A stretch of DNA of 8,258 nt from Brevundimonas sp. UBA4609 (GCA_002386585.1 DGIZ01000108.1:303-8560), one strand, 5' to 3'; shown: positions 1 to 6,008, counted from the stretch's first letter. Made by a program: numbers and translations. Notes: generated by a model not told the origin, from the letters alone.

Positions 1-1044
1 GGCGGCGCGGCCGGTCAGGGCCTTGACCCTGCGCCCGGCCGACTTGCGCCAACGCGGCTCGATCATGACCGAGGCGGTCATGGCGACCGCGCCCAGCAGC
101 AGGAAGACCACGGTCGGAAAACCGGGCACCAGGGCCAGCAGCCAGCACATGCCGCCCGCGACCAGGAAGACCTTCGGCTGGGCCGATAACTGGCGGTGCA
201 TCGAAGCGCCCAGGTGGGCGTCGGTCTCGGAATCGCCGCCGCGCGTCACCAGCAGGCCCGCCGACATGGCCGCCAGCAGGGCCGGGATCTGCATCACCAT
301 GCCGTCGCCGATGGTCAGGATGGAGTATTTCTGGACCGCCGCGCCGAAATCCATGCCGTTCTGCAACATGCCCACGGCCAGGCCGCCCAGCAGGTTGATC
401 ACCACGATGATGATCCCGGCGATGGCGTCGCCCTTCACGAACTTCATCGCGCCGTCGAGATTGCCGTTCAGCTTGCTCTCCATCTCGAGCAGGCGGCGAC
501 GGCGCTTGGCCTCGTCCTTGTCGATCAGGCCTGAGCGCAGGTCGGAATCGATCGACAGCTGCTTGCCCGGCATGGCGTCCAGGCTGAAGCGGGCGGCGAC
601 CTCGGCCACCCGTTCGGCTCCCTTGGCGATGACGATGAACTGCACGACGGTGATGATCAGGAAGACCACCAGGCCGACGACCAGATTGCCGCCCGCCACC
701 ATGTTGCCGAAGGTGTTGATGATCGCCCCGGCGTGGCCTTCCAGCAGGATCATCCGCGTCGTCGCGATCGACAGCGCCAGCCGGAACAGGGTCGTGATCA
801 GCAGCAGGCTGGGGAAGACCGAAATGTCGACGATCGAGGCGATGTAGATCGACACCAGCAGCATCACCACGCCCGCGCTGATGTTGATCGCCACCAGGGC
901 GTCGATCGCCAGCGACGGCAGGGGCATGATCATCATGGCGATGATCGCCGCCACCCCCGCCACCAGGAACAGGTCCGAATAGCGGCCGACGCCTCCGCCG
1001 TTGTGGCGCAGGCCCAGCAGTTTCAGCGGGCTGGCGAAGGACAT
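1..1044 (-). CDS. sctV: Type III secretion export gate protein SctV (FHIPEP family), N-terminal part
   Basis: This is the N-terminal 348 residues of an inner-membrane export gate protein of the FlhA/SctV (FHIPEP) family; the frame is open to the window edge. Full-length members are near 700 residues, so the cytoplasmic ring domain is missing here. Hydrophobic segments lie at about 24-43, 50-72, 105-140, 205-228, 245-266, 291-307 and 308-328. The family core around residues 75-106 (VFPSLLLITTLFRLALS, then ATTRMILLEG) and the loop VIAKGAERVAEVAARFSLDA, MPGKQ, IDSDLRSGLID (138-175) are clear. 'VQFIVIAKGAER' and 'LTIGDGMVMQIPALL' match the injectisome branch; flagellar alphaproteobacterial FlhA usually reads 'VNFxVITKGAGR'. 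In the injectisome this protein forms the export gate ring and acts in proton-driven export. ATG at 1044 is the first usable start; the ribosome site is weak (AAGGCG). It lies 53 nt downstream of the transglycosylase gene, probably in one transcript. Confidence 0.93.
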   Translation of the reverse strand, partial: MSFASPLKLLGLRHNGGGVGRYSDLFLVAGVAAIIAMMIMPLPSLAIDALVAINISAGVVMLLVSIYIASIVDISVFPSLLLITTLFRLALSIATTRMILLEGHAGAIINTFGNMVAGGNLVVGLVVFLIITVVQFIVIAKGAERVAEVAARFSLDAMPGKQLSIDSDLRSGLIDKDEAKRRRRLLEMESKLNGNLDGAMKFVKGDAIAGIIIVVINLLGGLAVGMLQNGMDFGAAVQKYSILTIGDGMVMQIPALLAAMSAGLLVTRGGDSETDAHLGASMHRQLSAQPKVFLVAGGMCWLLALVPGFPTVVFLLLGAVAMTASVMIEPRWRKSAGRRVKALTGRAA

Positions 1045-1097
1045 GGACGCGCCTTGTGGCTGCCGGCGGATCAGGCCGAACGGGAGATCGGTGAGAA

Positions 1098-1838
1098 CTA
1101 TCGGAAGGAGGAACGGCGGGCGGTGAGGAGTTGGTCGTAGCGAGCCATGACCTTGCGGACGTAGTCCTGGGTCTCGCGGTAGGGCGGGATGTTGCGGCCG
1201 TAACGCTGCACGGCGCCTTCGCCGGCGTTGTAGGCGGCCAGCACCAGGCGCAGGTCGTTGCCGAACAGGCCCTGCAACGTCTTCAGGTAGCGCGAAGCGG
1301 CGCGAATGTTGGTTTCCGGCTCGTGCAGCCGCATCTCGTCGGCGACGCCGAAACGGCGTCCGGTGGCGGGCATCACCTGCATCAGGCCGCGAGCGCCGAC
1401 GGGCGAGCGGGCGTTCGTGTCGTCAGCGGATTCCACGCTGATAATCGCCTGCAGGAGGGCCGGGTCGATGTCGTGTTCGCGCGCCGCCGCTGTGATCAGA
1501 TCGCTGTGCGGCGTGCTGCTGCGATTCGGTCCCGCGCCGGTCGTGACACTTTCCGACCTGTAAAAAGCAACGGTTTCTGAGGAACCGATCACCTCGGTCG
1601 GCGACTCATTGTCGTAGATCAGCAGTTGCTGCGCCGCCTGAGCCTCTCGCGGCGCGTGTACAGAGCAAGGCGTTGATCCGACCGCTCCGCTTCCCAGCGC
1701 CAGGGAAAACTGGCTGACGGAAGCGGCTGAAGCGACCAGCTGCGGTGAGGCGGCGCTACAGTCTTCCGCAATTGCGGAATGATTCCATACAGTAATAATA
1801 AGTATTACTGTGCCGGTTACCGAGCAAAATTGTCCCAC
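1098..1838 (-). CDS. Secreted SLT-type lytic transglycosylase, likely T3SS-associated
   Basis: The 246-residue product has a C-terminal soluble lytic transglycosylase domain (about 112-235). It shows the catalytic Glu in 'ISVES' (E136), 'SPVGARGLMQVMPATG' (145-160), 'LAAYNAGEGAVQRYG' (200-214) and 'IPPYRETQDYV' (217-227), all hallmarks of SLT family 1. These enzymes cleave the MurNAc-GlcNAc bond, giving a 1,6-anhydro product. The N-terminus is a weakly charged signal peptide (hydrophobic 7-18, probable cleavage after AIA at residue 24). A roughly 80-residue Ser/Ala-rich linker without recognisable domain follows; it contains Cys27 and Cys58. The start is GTG at 1838; an in-frame TAG lies just upstream, and no ATG or TTG precedes GTG. 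Its place between sctV and sctU, divergent from sctU, suggests the T3SS-specific muralytic enzyme (IpgF/IagB-like role), though a generic LysM-free LT cannot be excluded. The first 100 codons are more AT-rich than the rest of the window. Confidence 0.9.
   Translation of the reverse strand: MGQFCSVTGTVILIITVWNHSAIAEDCSAASPQLVASAASVSQFSLALGSGAVGSTPCSVHAPREAQAAQQLLIYDNESPTEVIGSSETVAFYRSESVTTGAGPNRSSTPHSDLITAAAREHDIDPALLQAIISVESADDTNARSPVGARGLMQVMPATGRRFGVADEMRLHEPETNIRAASRYLKTLQGLFGNDLRLVLAAYNAGEGAVQRYGRNIPPYRETQDYVRKVMARYDQLLTARRSSFR
1764..1810. repeat. Two adjacent inverted repeats in the early transglycosylase coding region
   Basis: TTCCGCAATTGCGGAA (1764-1779) is a perfect 16-bp palindrome. 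Eleven bases away, CAGTAATA (1790-1797) and TATTACTG (1803-1810) form an 8-bp inverted repeat with a 5-nt loop. Both lie in the signal-peptide codons of the minus-strand gene (about residues 10-25), so both would fold in the 5' part of its mRNA. Function is unknown; translation control or a protein-binding site are both possible. Confidence 0.5.
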
Positions 1839-1885
1839 TTCGTATTTCGCCCGAAGCTATGTGAATTTCGATCTTGTGTGACAGC

Positions 1886-1912
1886 GATATTATTGCTCAT
1901 GAATGTTGTCAA
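1886..1912 (-). promoter_or_regulatory. Candidate promoter for the transglycosylase-sctV transcript
   Basis: On the minus strand a perfect TTGACA (plus 1907-1912) is followed, with Caulobacter-type spacing, by ATAATATC (plus 1886-1893). This partly fits the alphaproteobacterial housekeeping pattern TTGACGS-N10-14-GCTANAWC. The predicted RNA start is near 1880, leaving a leader of about 40 nt before the GTG at 1838. Confidence 0.5.
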
Positions 1913-1940
1913 CGAGATCGGTAATGAAAATTTTTGCCAG

Positions 1941-1954
1941 TAGGGTTAACCCTA
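1941..1954. promoter_or_regulatory. Perfect palindrome TAGGGTTAACCCTA, candidate operator (copy 1)
   Basis: A perfect 14-bp palindrome lies in the divergent region, centred about 137 bp before the sctU start and about 110 bp before the transglycosylase start. The outer ten bases, TAGGG-N4-CCCTA, recur at 3647-3660. It sits roughly 88 bp upstream of the predicted sctU RNA start, a plausible activator position. Confidence 0.5.
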
Positions 1955-2000
1955 GCTTGCTTTTTTTCTGAAGCGGTCAGGGTGCTGATAAAGTGTAAGC

Positions 2001-2029
2001 TTGACCATAAGCTGTGCCGTTTCTGTATT
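2001..2029 (+). promoter_or_regulatory. Candidate promoter of the sctU operon
   Basis: TTGACC (2001-2006), a 17-bp spacer and TGTATT (2024-2029) match the sigma-70 boxes at 5/6 and 4/6 positions, with the best spacing. The predicted RNA start is near 2036. Direct repeats AAGCTTG at 1997-2003 and 2035-2041 overlap the -35 box and the predicted start, and might be recognised by a regulator. Confidence 0.4.
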
Positions 2030-2083
2030 CGGCAAAGCTTGTTTTTGATGTTTCTCGTCCCTGTTCGATGAAGCGGAGCGCGC

Positions 2084-3295
2084 GTGGCGGAGAAGAACGA
2101 CGGCGGCGACAAGACAGAGCGGCCGACACCGAAACGGCTTCAGGACGCGCGCAAGAAGGGCGACGTCGCCAAGAGCAAGGACGTCGGCTCCACCGCCGTG
2201 CTGCTGGCCTGGCTGCTGGTCGGCCTTATGCTGGCGGGGGCGGTGTTCGCGAATTTCGCCGCCCTGTTCGACGATGTGTTCCGCGTGATGGACCAGCCGT
2301 TCGGCGACGCCTTCGAACAGGTCGCCTGGTCGGCGGCGCGGCGGTTCGTCTATCTGACGGCGCTGCTGTTGTTGCCGGTGGCCCTGTTCGCGTCGCTGAT
2401 GGAGTTCCTGCAGACCGGGCCGGTCTTCACCCTCGAGAAGATGACGCCCAAGCTGGATCATCTGAACCCCGGCGAGGGGCTGAAGCGGATGTTCAACACC
2501 GACAACCTGTTCGAGGTGGTGAAGTCGCTGGTGAAGACGGCCTTGCTGCTGGGGCTGGCGGGGCTGATCCTGTTCGGTCAGTTCGATCGCATCCTGCGCC
2601 TGCCTGCGGCGCAGCCGGGCGAGGTGCTGGGCGCGTTCGGCGCGGCGGGCTTTCACCTGCTGGGCTGGACCCTGGTGGTGTTCGTCTTCGTCGCCATCCT
2701 GGATTCGGCCTACCAGCGCTTCAGCTTCATGAAACGGCTACGGATGAGCCGACGCGACATCCGGCAGGAGGCGAAGGACATGGAAGGCGACCCTACGGTC
2801 AAGGCGCGGCGCCGCGAGCTGGCCCAGGAGTGGGCTCAATCCAGCGCCGTCGGGTCCGTGCGCGGGGCCGCCGCCCTGGTGGTCAATCCGACCCACATCG
2901 CCGTGTCCCTGGCCTATGATCCCGGCGAGCACGTCGTGCCCGTGGTGGCGGGCAAGGGCGACGGCCTGATCGCCCGCGCCATGCGCGGCATGGCCGAGCG
3001 CGAAGGGGTGCCGATCATCCGCAACGTTCCTCTGGCCCGCGCCCTGCACGAACAGGTGCCGGTCGAGGCCGTGGTGCCCGAGGACATGTTCGCCGCCGTC
3101 GCCGAGGTGATCCTGACGGCGCGCCGCCTGCGCGATGAAGCGGCGCGCGGCGAGACGCTTGAACCGGTTGATCTGACAGCGGAGGGCGAAGGCCGAGGCG
3201 ACGCCGCCGTGCCAGAAGACGCATCCGTCCGCCGCGCCCCGCTCTTTCCCGCCATGCCGGACGACGGCGTGGCTTCCGCCTCGGAGACGCAATGA
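2084..3295 (+). CDS. sctU: Type III secretion export apparatus switch protein SctU
   Basis: The 403-residue product belongs to the FlhB/SctU family of inner-membrane autoproteases, which switch the injectisome from early to later substrates. The N-terminal signature 'DKTERPTPKRLQDARKKGDV' (9-28) and 'AKSKDV' (29-34) is followed by hydrophobic segments at about 38-60, 88-108, 146-166 and 188-206. Next come the linker 'MSRRDIRQEAKDMEGDP' (221-237) and the cytoplasmic domain with the self-cleavage motif N268-P269-T270-H271. 'KDMEGDPTVKARRRELAQE' and 'GVPIIRNVPLARALHEQVP' fit the injectisome branch. The start is GTG at 2084, supported by GGAG five bases upstream (2075-2078) and by the family N-terminus starting at once. 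Family members are usually near 350-360 residues; here a tail of about 50 Glu/Ala-rich residues follows 350. Its stop overlaps the next gene (ATGA), indicating translational coupling. Confidence 0.93.
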   Translation: MAEKNDGGDKTERPTPKRLQDARKKGDVAKSKDVGSTAVLLAWLLVGLMLAGAVFANFAALFDDVFRVMDQPFGDAFEQVAWSAARRFVYLTALLLLPVALFASLMEFLQTGPVFTLEKMTPKLDHLNPGEGLKRMFNTDNLFEVVKSLVKTALLLGLAGLILFGQFDRILRLPAAQPGEVLGAFGAAGFHLLGWTLVVFVFVAILDSAYQRFSFMKRLRMSRRDIRQEAKDMEGDPTVKARRRELAQEWAQSSAVGSVRGAAALVVNPTHIAVSLAYDPGEHVVPVVAGKGDGLIARAMRGMAEREGVPIIRNVPLARALHEQVPVEAVVPEDMFAAVAEVILTARRLRDEAARGETLEPVDLTAEGEGRGDAAVPEDASVRRAPLFPAMPDDGVASASETQ

Positions 3296-3690
3296 CGCCG
3301 TTCGCCCTGCTGATGGATTTCCTGACCGTTTTGGTCGCCCTGGCCCTGGTGCTGGGCCTGGCCTTCTTCTCCATCCGTATGCTGAAGAAGGTCCAAAGCG
3401 GCGCGCCCAGCGGCGATGAGATCCGCTTCATCCGTTCCCTGCCGTTGGGCGCGCGCGAACGGGCGACCGTGGTGATCTGGCGCGACGAGGTGCTGCTGCT
3501 GGGCGTCACGGCGGGGGGGATCACCGTCCTGGACCGCCGCGCCCGCACGGCCGAAGAGATCGCCGAGGATGCGGCCCGCGCCGAGGCCGCGAGCGTGCAG
3601 ACGGCGGCGGTCGCCGCCCGCGTCCCGCCGCGTCTGCGTCGTTGGCTAGGGAAGTCCCTAGCTGGGGAACGGCCTGACTACCGACGATAA
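3292..3690 (+). CDS. FliO-like membrane protein coupled to sctU
   Basis: The 132-residue product has one N-terminal membrane segment (about 5-28) and then a short cytoplasmic domain. That domain reads 'SIRMLKKVQ' and, at 49-80, 'SLPLGARERATVVIWRDEVLLLGVTAGGITVL', here quoted in pieces: 'SLPLGARERATVVIW' and 'EVLLLGVTAGGITVL'. This is the pattern of the flagellar biosynthesis protein FliO, which helps assemble the FliP (SctR) export pore. Start ATG at 3292 overlaps the sctU stop, with GGAG five bases upstream. The C-terminal 50 residues are Ala/Arg-rich and not conserved in appearance. Injectisomes normally lack FliO, so its place here, coupled to an injectisome-type SctU, is odd. It may aid export pore assembly in this T3SS clade. 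Family call is fairly sure; function in this system is inferred. Confidence 0.72.
   Translation: MTPFALLMDFLTVLVALALVLGLAFFSIRMLKKVQSGAPSGDEIRFIRSLPLGARERATVVIWRDEVLLLGVTAGGITVLDRRARTAEEIAEDAARAEAASVQTAAVAARVPPRLRRWLGKSLAGERPDYRR
3647..3660. promoter_or_regulatory. Inverted repeat TAGGGAAGTCCCTA, candidate operator (copy 2)
   Basis: TAGGG-AAGT-CCCTA lies inside a longer near-palindrome, GCTAGGGAAGTCCCTAGC (3645-3662), in the last codons of the FliO-like gene. It is centred about 125 bp before the start of the next gene. It matches the arms and the 4-bp spacer of the palindrome at 1941-1954. No T-run follows, so it does not look like a terminator. It contains two CTAG tetramers, which are often scarce in GC-rich proteobacterial DNA. 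Confidence 0.45.
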
Positions 3691-3718
3691 GGGGCGGGTG
3701 GTTTCGTGAGGTCGTCGG

Positions 3719-3755
3719 GTTTCCGGGCGAGGCGCCTGGCCGGCGAACCGGAAAC
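3719..3755 (+). repeat. Inverted repeat in the leader of the 220-residue protein gene
   Basis: GTTTCCGG (3719-3726) and CCGGAAAC (3748-3755) can pair as an 8-bp stem around a 21-nt GC-rich loop, ending 11 nt before the ribosome site GGAG (3767-3770). It could be a leader hairpin or a transcription factor site; there is no T-run after it. Confidence 0.3.
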
Positions 3756-3778
3756 GCACACCATTCGGAGAAAAGATC

Positions 3779-4441
3779 ATGTTCGGCATCGGCGGCGGCG
3801 GCTTCAATATCGGCAGCCTCATCAGCCAGGCGGCCCTGGCGGTCGCGACGGGCGGCACCTCGGCTCTGGTTCAGGCGGCTCTGACCCAGGTCGTGTCGTC
3901 CATCGGCCAGCAGGTCCTGCAACAGGTCGGTCAGGCTCTGGGCCTTCCGCAGTCGGTGATCGATCTGTCGATCGGCGCTTTCGCAGCAGCGACGGGCAAT
4001 ACGGGCGGCGCCTTCCAGAGCATCGGCGAATCCGCGGCGGGCCTGGCGCAGGCTACCGGAGGCGGCGCCTTCGAAGCCGGCGGCATCGAGCGTCAGATGA
4101 ACGACATCGTTCAGGATCTGGTCGACAAGACCCTGGAGAAGGCCCGCACCGGCGGCCGCGATGAAGAAGGCAACGCCGTCCCCGGCGGCCTGAACGGCAA
4201 GAGCTTCATGCTGCGCCTGGCGCTGGCGCTGGGCAGCGTCCTGGACGCCAAGATGGAGCGCATGGCCGAGATCGGCGAGAAGATCGACGCCGAAAGCCAG
4301 AAGAAGAAGCCGAAGATGGGCAGCCTGTCCGCCGAGATGACGGCCGTCGGCAAGGAGTTGGACTTCGTGTCCCAAGCCCTGAACAACGCCCTGAAGTCGA
4401 TCGGCGAATCCGCTTCGACCCTGGCTCGCAAGCAGGGATAA
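3779..4441 (+). CDS. Cysteine-free helical protein, candidate T3SS secreted component
   Basis: I do not recognise a named family with certainty. The 220-residue product has no cysteine and no Sec signal peptide. It opens with a Gly-rich start (MFGIGGGGFNIGSL) and two hydrophobic/amphipathic stretches at about 13-38 and 54-72. A Gly/Ala-rich middle (70-103) follows, then two long amphipathic helices: about 103-123, and 141-174 continuing after a Lys/Pro break at 175-180 to 182-218. The C-terminal pattern (LALALGSVLDAKMERMAEIG, then LDFVSQALNNALKSIGE) looks like the hairpin helices of T3SS needle, filament or translocator proteins. GGAG (3767-3770) lies 8 nt before ATG. It follows the sctU/FliO-like pair and is closed by a strong terminator, which suits a highly expressed exported subunit. 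A cytoplasmic chaperone or effector is the main alternative. Confidence 0.6.
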   Translation: MFGIGGGGFNIGSLISQAALAVATGGTSALVQAALTQVVSSIGQQVLQQVGQALGLPQSVIDLSIGAFAAATGNTGGAFQSIGESAAGLAQATGGGAFEAGGIERQMNDIVQDLVDKTLEKARTGGRDEEGNAVPGGLNGKSFMLRLALALGSVLDAKMERMAEIGEKIDAESQKKKPKMGSLSAEMTAVGKELDFVSQALNNALKSIGESASTLARKQG

Positions 4442-4463
4442 GGCCGAAAAGGCTGATTTGTGG

Positions 4464-4500
4464 AACGGCGGGCGAAACCTTCGCCCGCCGTTGTGCTTTT
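4464..4500 (+). terminator. Rho-independent terminator after the candidate secreted protein
   Basis: A perfect 13-bp stem, AACGGCGGGCGAA (4464-4476) with TTCGCCCGCCGTT (4480-4492), closes a 3-nt loop and is followed by GTGCTTTT. It starts 22 nt after the stop codon and probably ends the sctU-side transcript or attenuates it before the next gene. Confidence 0.85.
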
Positions 4501-4538
4501 GAGGAATGGGCGTTTTTCAGAGTGATGGAGAGGCGGAG

Positions 4539-5297
4539 ATGAGCGGCAAGCAGGTGTTTCTGGCGGGAGCGGTCGCAGCGGTTCTGCTCTGTGCGTCCCA
4601 GACTCAGGCTCAGGACTACGCCTTCCAGGGCTTCGCGACGGCGGACGCGATGAACCAGATGCACGGCGCCATGCGCGACAACATGATGGAGCCGTCCTCT
4701 CAGGCGCGGGCTCCCGCGCGAGGCGGAGTGGCGGCTGGAGCGGCGTCGTCGGGCCGTCGCGCCGCCGCCTCCGCCCGCACCACATATCAGTCGTCGCCGG
4801 CCATCACGCAGCGCGTCAAACGCCAATTCGCGGACTTTGTCCGCTCGACAGGCGGCGACGGGGCGGGAATCGCGGCGGCGATGGATCAGCAGGACTTCTT
4901 CGCCCGCTGGGGACAGCACGTTTCACAATACGGCTTGCGTCGCGGTGATGTGGCGGACGCCATGACGGCCTACTGGATGCTGAACTGGCAGATCGCCAAC
5001 GATGTGAGATCCGTCAGCAGGGCTCAGGTTCAGAGCGTTCAGTCGCAAGTTCGCGCCATGATGGGCGACAATCGTTCCTTTACAGGCCTGAATGACGCGC
5101 AGAAGCAGGAGATGGCGGAGGTTCTCATCCTCAACTTCATCGCTCAGAGCGTCGCCTATGAAGACGCCATGCGGGACAATGACGCGACGATGCAGCGTCG
5201 CCTGCAGAACGCGGCGACGACACGGTTCCAGAATGAGATGAACGTCGATCTGCGCCAATTGCGACTGACCGGAAACGGGTTCGTAGCCGCTTCTTGA
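4539..5297 (+). CDS. Exported DUF6683-like protein
   Basis: The 252-residue product has a good Sec signal peptide: M-S-G-K-Q, a hydrophobic core at about 6-19, and probable cleavage after TQA at residue 24. Next is a low-complexity Ala/Arg/Ser linker (about 55-85), then a mostly alpha-helical domain (about 90-250). Visible marks are 'YGLRRGDVADAMTAYWMLNWQI', here split as 'YGLRRGDVADAMTAYW' and 'MLNWQIAND', plus 'LNDAQKQEMAEVLILNFI' and a closing 'LRQLRLTGNGFV'. These resemble the uncharacterised DUF6683 family; no enzyme motif is seen. I chose ATG at 4539 because GGAGAGG (4527-4533) is 5 nt upstream and the signal peptide starts there; the ATG at 4506 has its purines directly abutting it. 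The gene follows the terminator, so it may have its own promoter, but I see none clearly. After the TGA the frame continues open to 5450. Confidence 0.75.
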   Translation: MSGKQVFLAGAVAAVLLCASQTQAQDYAFQGFATADAMNQMHGAMRDNMMEPSSQARAPARGGVAAGAASSGRRAAASARTTYQSSPAITQRVKRQFADFVRSTGGDGAGIAAAMDQQDFFARWGQHVSQYGLRRGDVADAMTAYWMLNWQIANDVRSVSRAQVQSVQSQVRAMMGDNRSFTGLNDAQKQEMAEVLILNFIAQSVAYEDAMRDNDATMQRRLQNAATTRFQNEMNVDLRQLRLTGNGFVAAS

Positions 5298-5342
5298 AAG
5301 GGGCAGGGCGGGAGCCCGGAGGCCAAACCCTCGTCTGAGAAT

Positions 5343-5450
5343 ATGCGGAGCCGTCTCTCTCCGGGCCTTATGGTCTATGGGGCGGCTGGATTGGCGACCG
5401 TAGCCCTCGCCGTTGCAGCGATTGGCGCGGCCTTGCTTCGGCGACGGTAG
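5343..5450 (+). CDS. Possible 35-residue single-span membrane peptide, in frame with the upstream gene
   Basis: ATG at 5343 opens 35 codons: a basic start (MRSRLSPGLMVYG), one hydrophobic segment (about 12-31) and a terminal Arg-Arg-Arg. The ribosome site is weak (GAGA at 5337-5340). The frame is the same as the DUF6683-like gene, and there is no stop between that gene's TGA (5295-5297) and this ATG. It could therefore be a separate small membrane protein, a C-terminal anchor reached by readthrough, or chance coding. The shape (proline, one membrane span, arginine cluster) resembles C-terminal sorting tails in general form only. Confidence 0.3.
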   Translation: MRSRLSPGLMVYGAAGLATVALAVAAIGAALLRRR

Positions 5451-5486
5451 GGTGAGGCGGGGACGCCCGGAGGGCGGGCCCGGCGC

Positions 5487-6008
5487 TCACTCGGGAGATC
5501 CGGTCCTGCGGTAGAAGCCGTCGATATCGGATCCCATGCCGCAGAAACGGGCTGCGGCTCCGCCATCCTGAACGAACGCGCCCTCCGGCCCCATGCGGAC
5601 TTGAATGACTGGGGCGTCCGCCCCGATGTCGGCGGCGGTGATCACGTTGAGTTCGCCCTCGAACGGAACCACGCGCGCAGCGATGACGTCTTCTTGGTCC
5701 TGCAGCCCGACCGCCTGAAGTTCACAGTCGGCGGCGGTCGCGGGGCCATTCGGCACGCCTCCGGCCCGGAAGGCGACGCGCCAGCCGGCGCTCTCGCGAT
5801 TCAGGGTCATGGTCGCGTCCGCCGGTTCGTCGCGCTTGAACAAGGCCTCGTCGGCGGCGACGCCAGCCGGCGCTGTATCCGCCATCACTCGAGGCGCGGC
5901 TTGCGAAGCTTCAACTACAAGCTTCTCGTTGGGAGCGCTGTCGGGGGCCGGGCTGCAGGCCGTCAAACCGAGGAGACCGATGGCGGCGGCGGCGGACAGG
6001 ATGTGCAT
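5487..6008 (-). CDS. Small lipoprotein of unknown function
   Basis: The 173-residue product begins MHILSAAAAIGLLGLTACSP. The lipobox L-T-A-C (15-18) predicts lipidation at Cys18 and anchoring to the membrane facing the periplasm. A Pro/Ala-rich linker (19-58) precedes a small domain (about 60-168) with Cys95 and Cys156, which could form a disulfide, and the end 'FCGMGSDIDGFYRR'. I know no function for it. ATG at 6008 is chosen over more distant starts because GAGGA lies 4 nt upstream (plus 6013-6017) and the signal sequence begins there. It converges with the T3SS-side genes and diverges from the remnant at 6072, so it appears to be its own transcription unit. Confidence 0.82.
   Translation of the reverse strand: MHILSAAAAIGLLGLTACSPAPDSAPNEKLVVEASQAAPRVMADTAPAGVAADEALFKRDEPADATMTLNRESAGWRVAFRAGGVPNGPATAADCELQAVGLQDQEDVIAARVVPFEGELNVITAADIGADAPVIQVRMGPEGAFVQDGGAAARFCGMGSDIDGFYRRTGSPE

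Noticed and set aside
23..847. Long plus-strand open frame over the left end
   Set aside because: It is antisense to the clear SctV coding frame and has no protein family features; open antisense frames are expected in GC-rich DNA.
1941..1967. Palindrome followed by a T-run as a rho-independent terminator
   Set aside because: The stem would be only five pairs around TTAA and the T-run starts six bases later; the second copy at 3647 has no T-run, so a protein-binding site is more likely.
1839..2083. PIP box, hrp box or tts box
   Set aside because: No TTCGC-N15-TTCGC or GGAACC-N15-CCAC pattern, and the AAGCT-rich stretch only loosely resembles a tts box with the wrong spacing.
1952..2656. Minus-strand open frame across the start of sctU
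   Set aside because: Gln/Arg/His-rich translation typical of a shadow frame, antisense to SctU.
1..3690. Flagellar flhA/flhB/fliO cluster
   Set aside because: The SctV and SctU motifs (VQFIVIAKGAER, LTIGDGMVMQIPALL, KDMEGDPTVKARR) and the adjacent transglycosylase fit the non-flagellar branch better; only the small FliO-like protein points to flagella.
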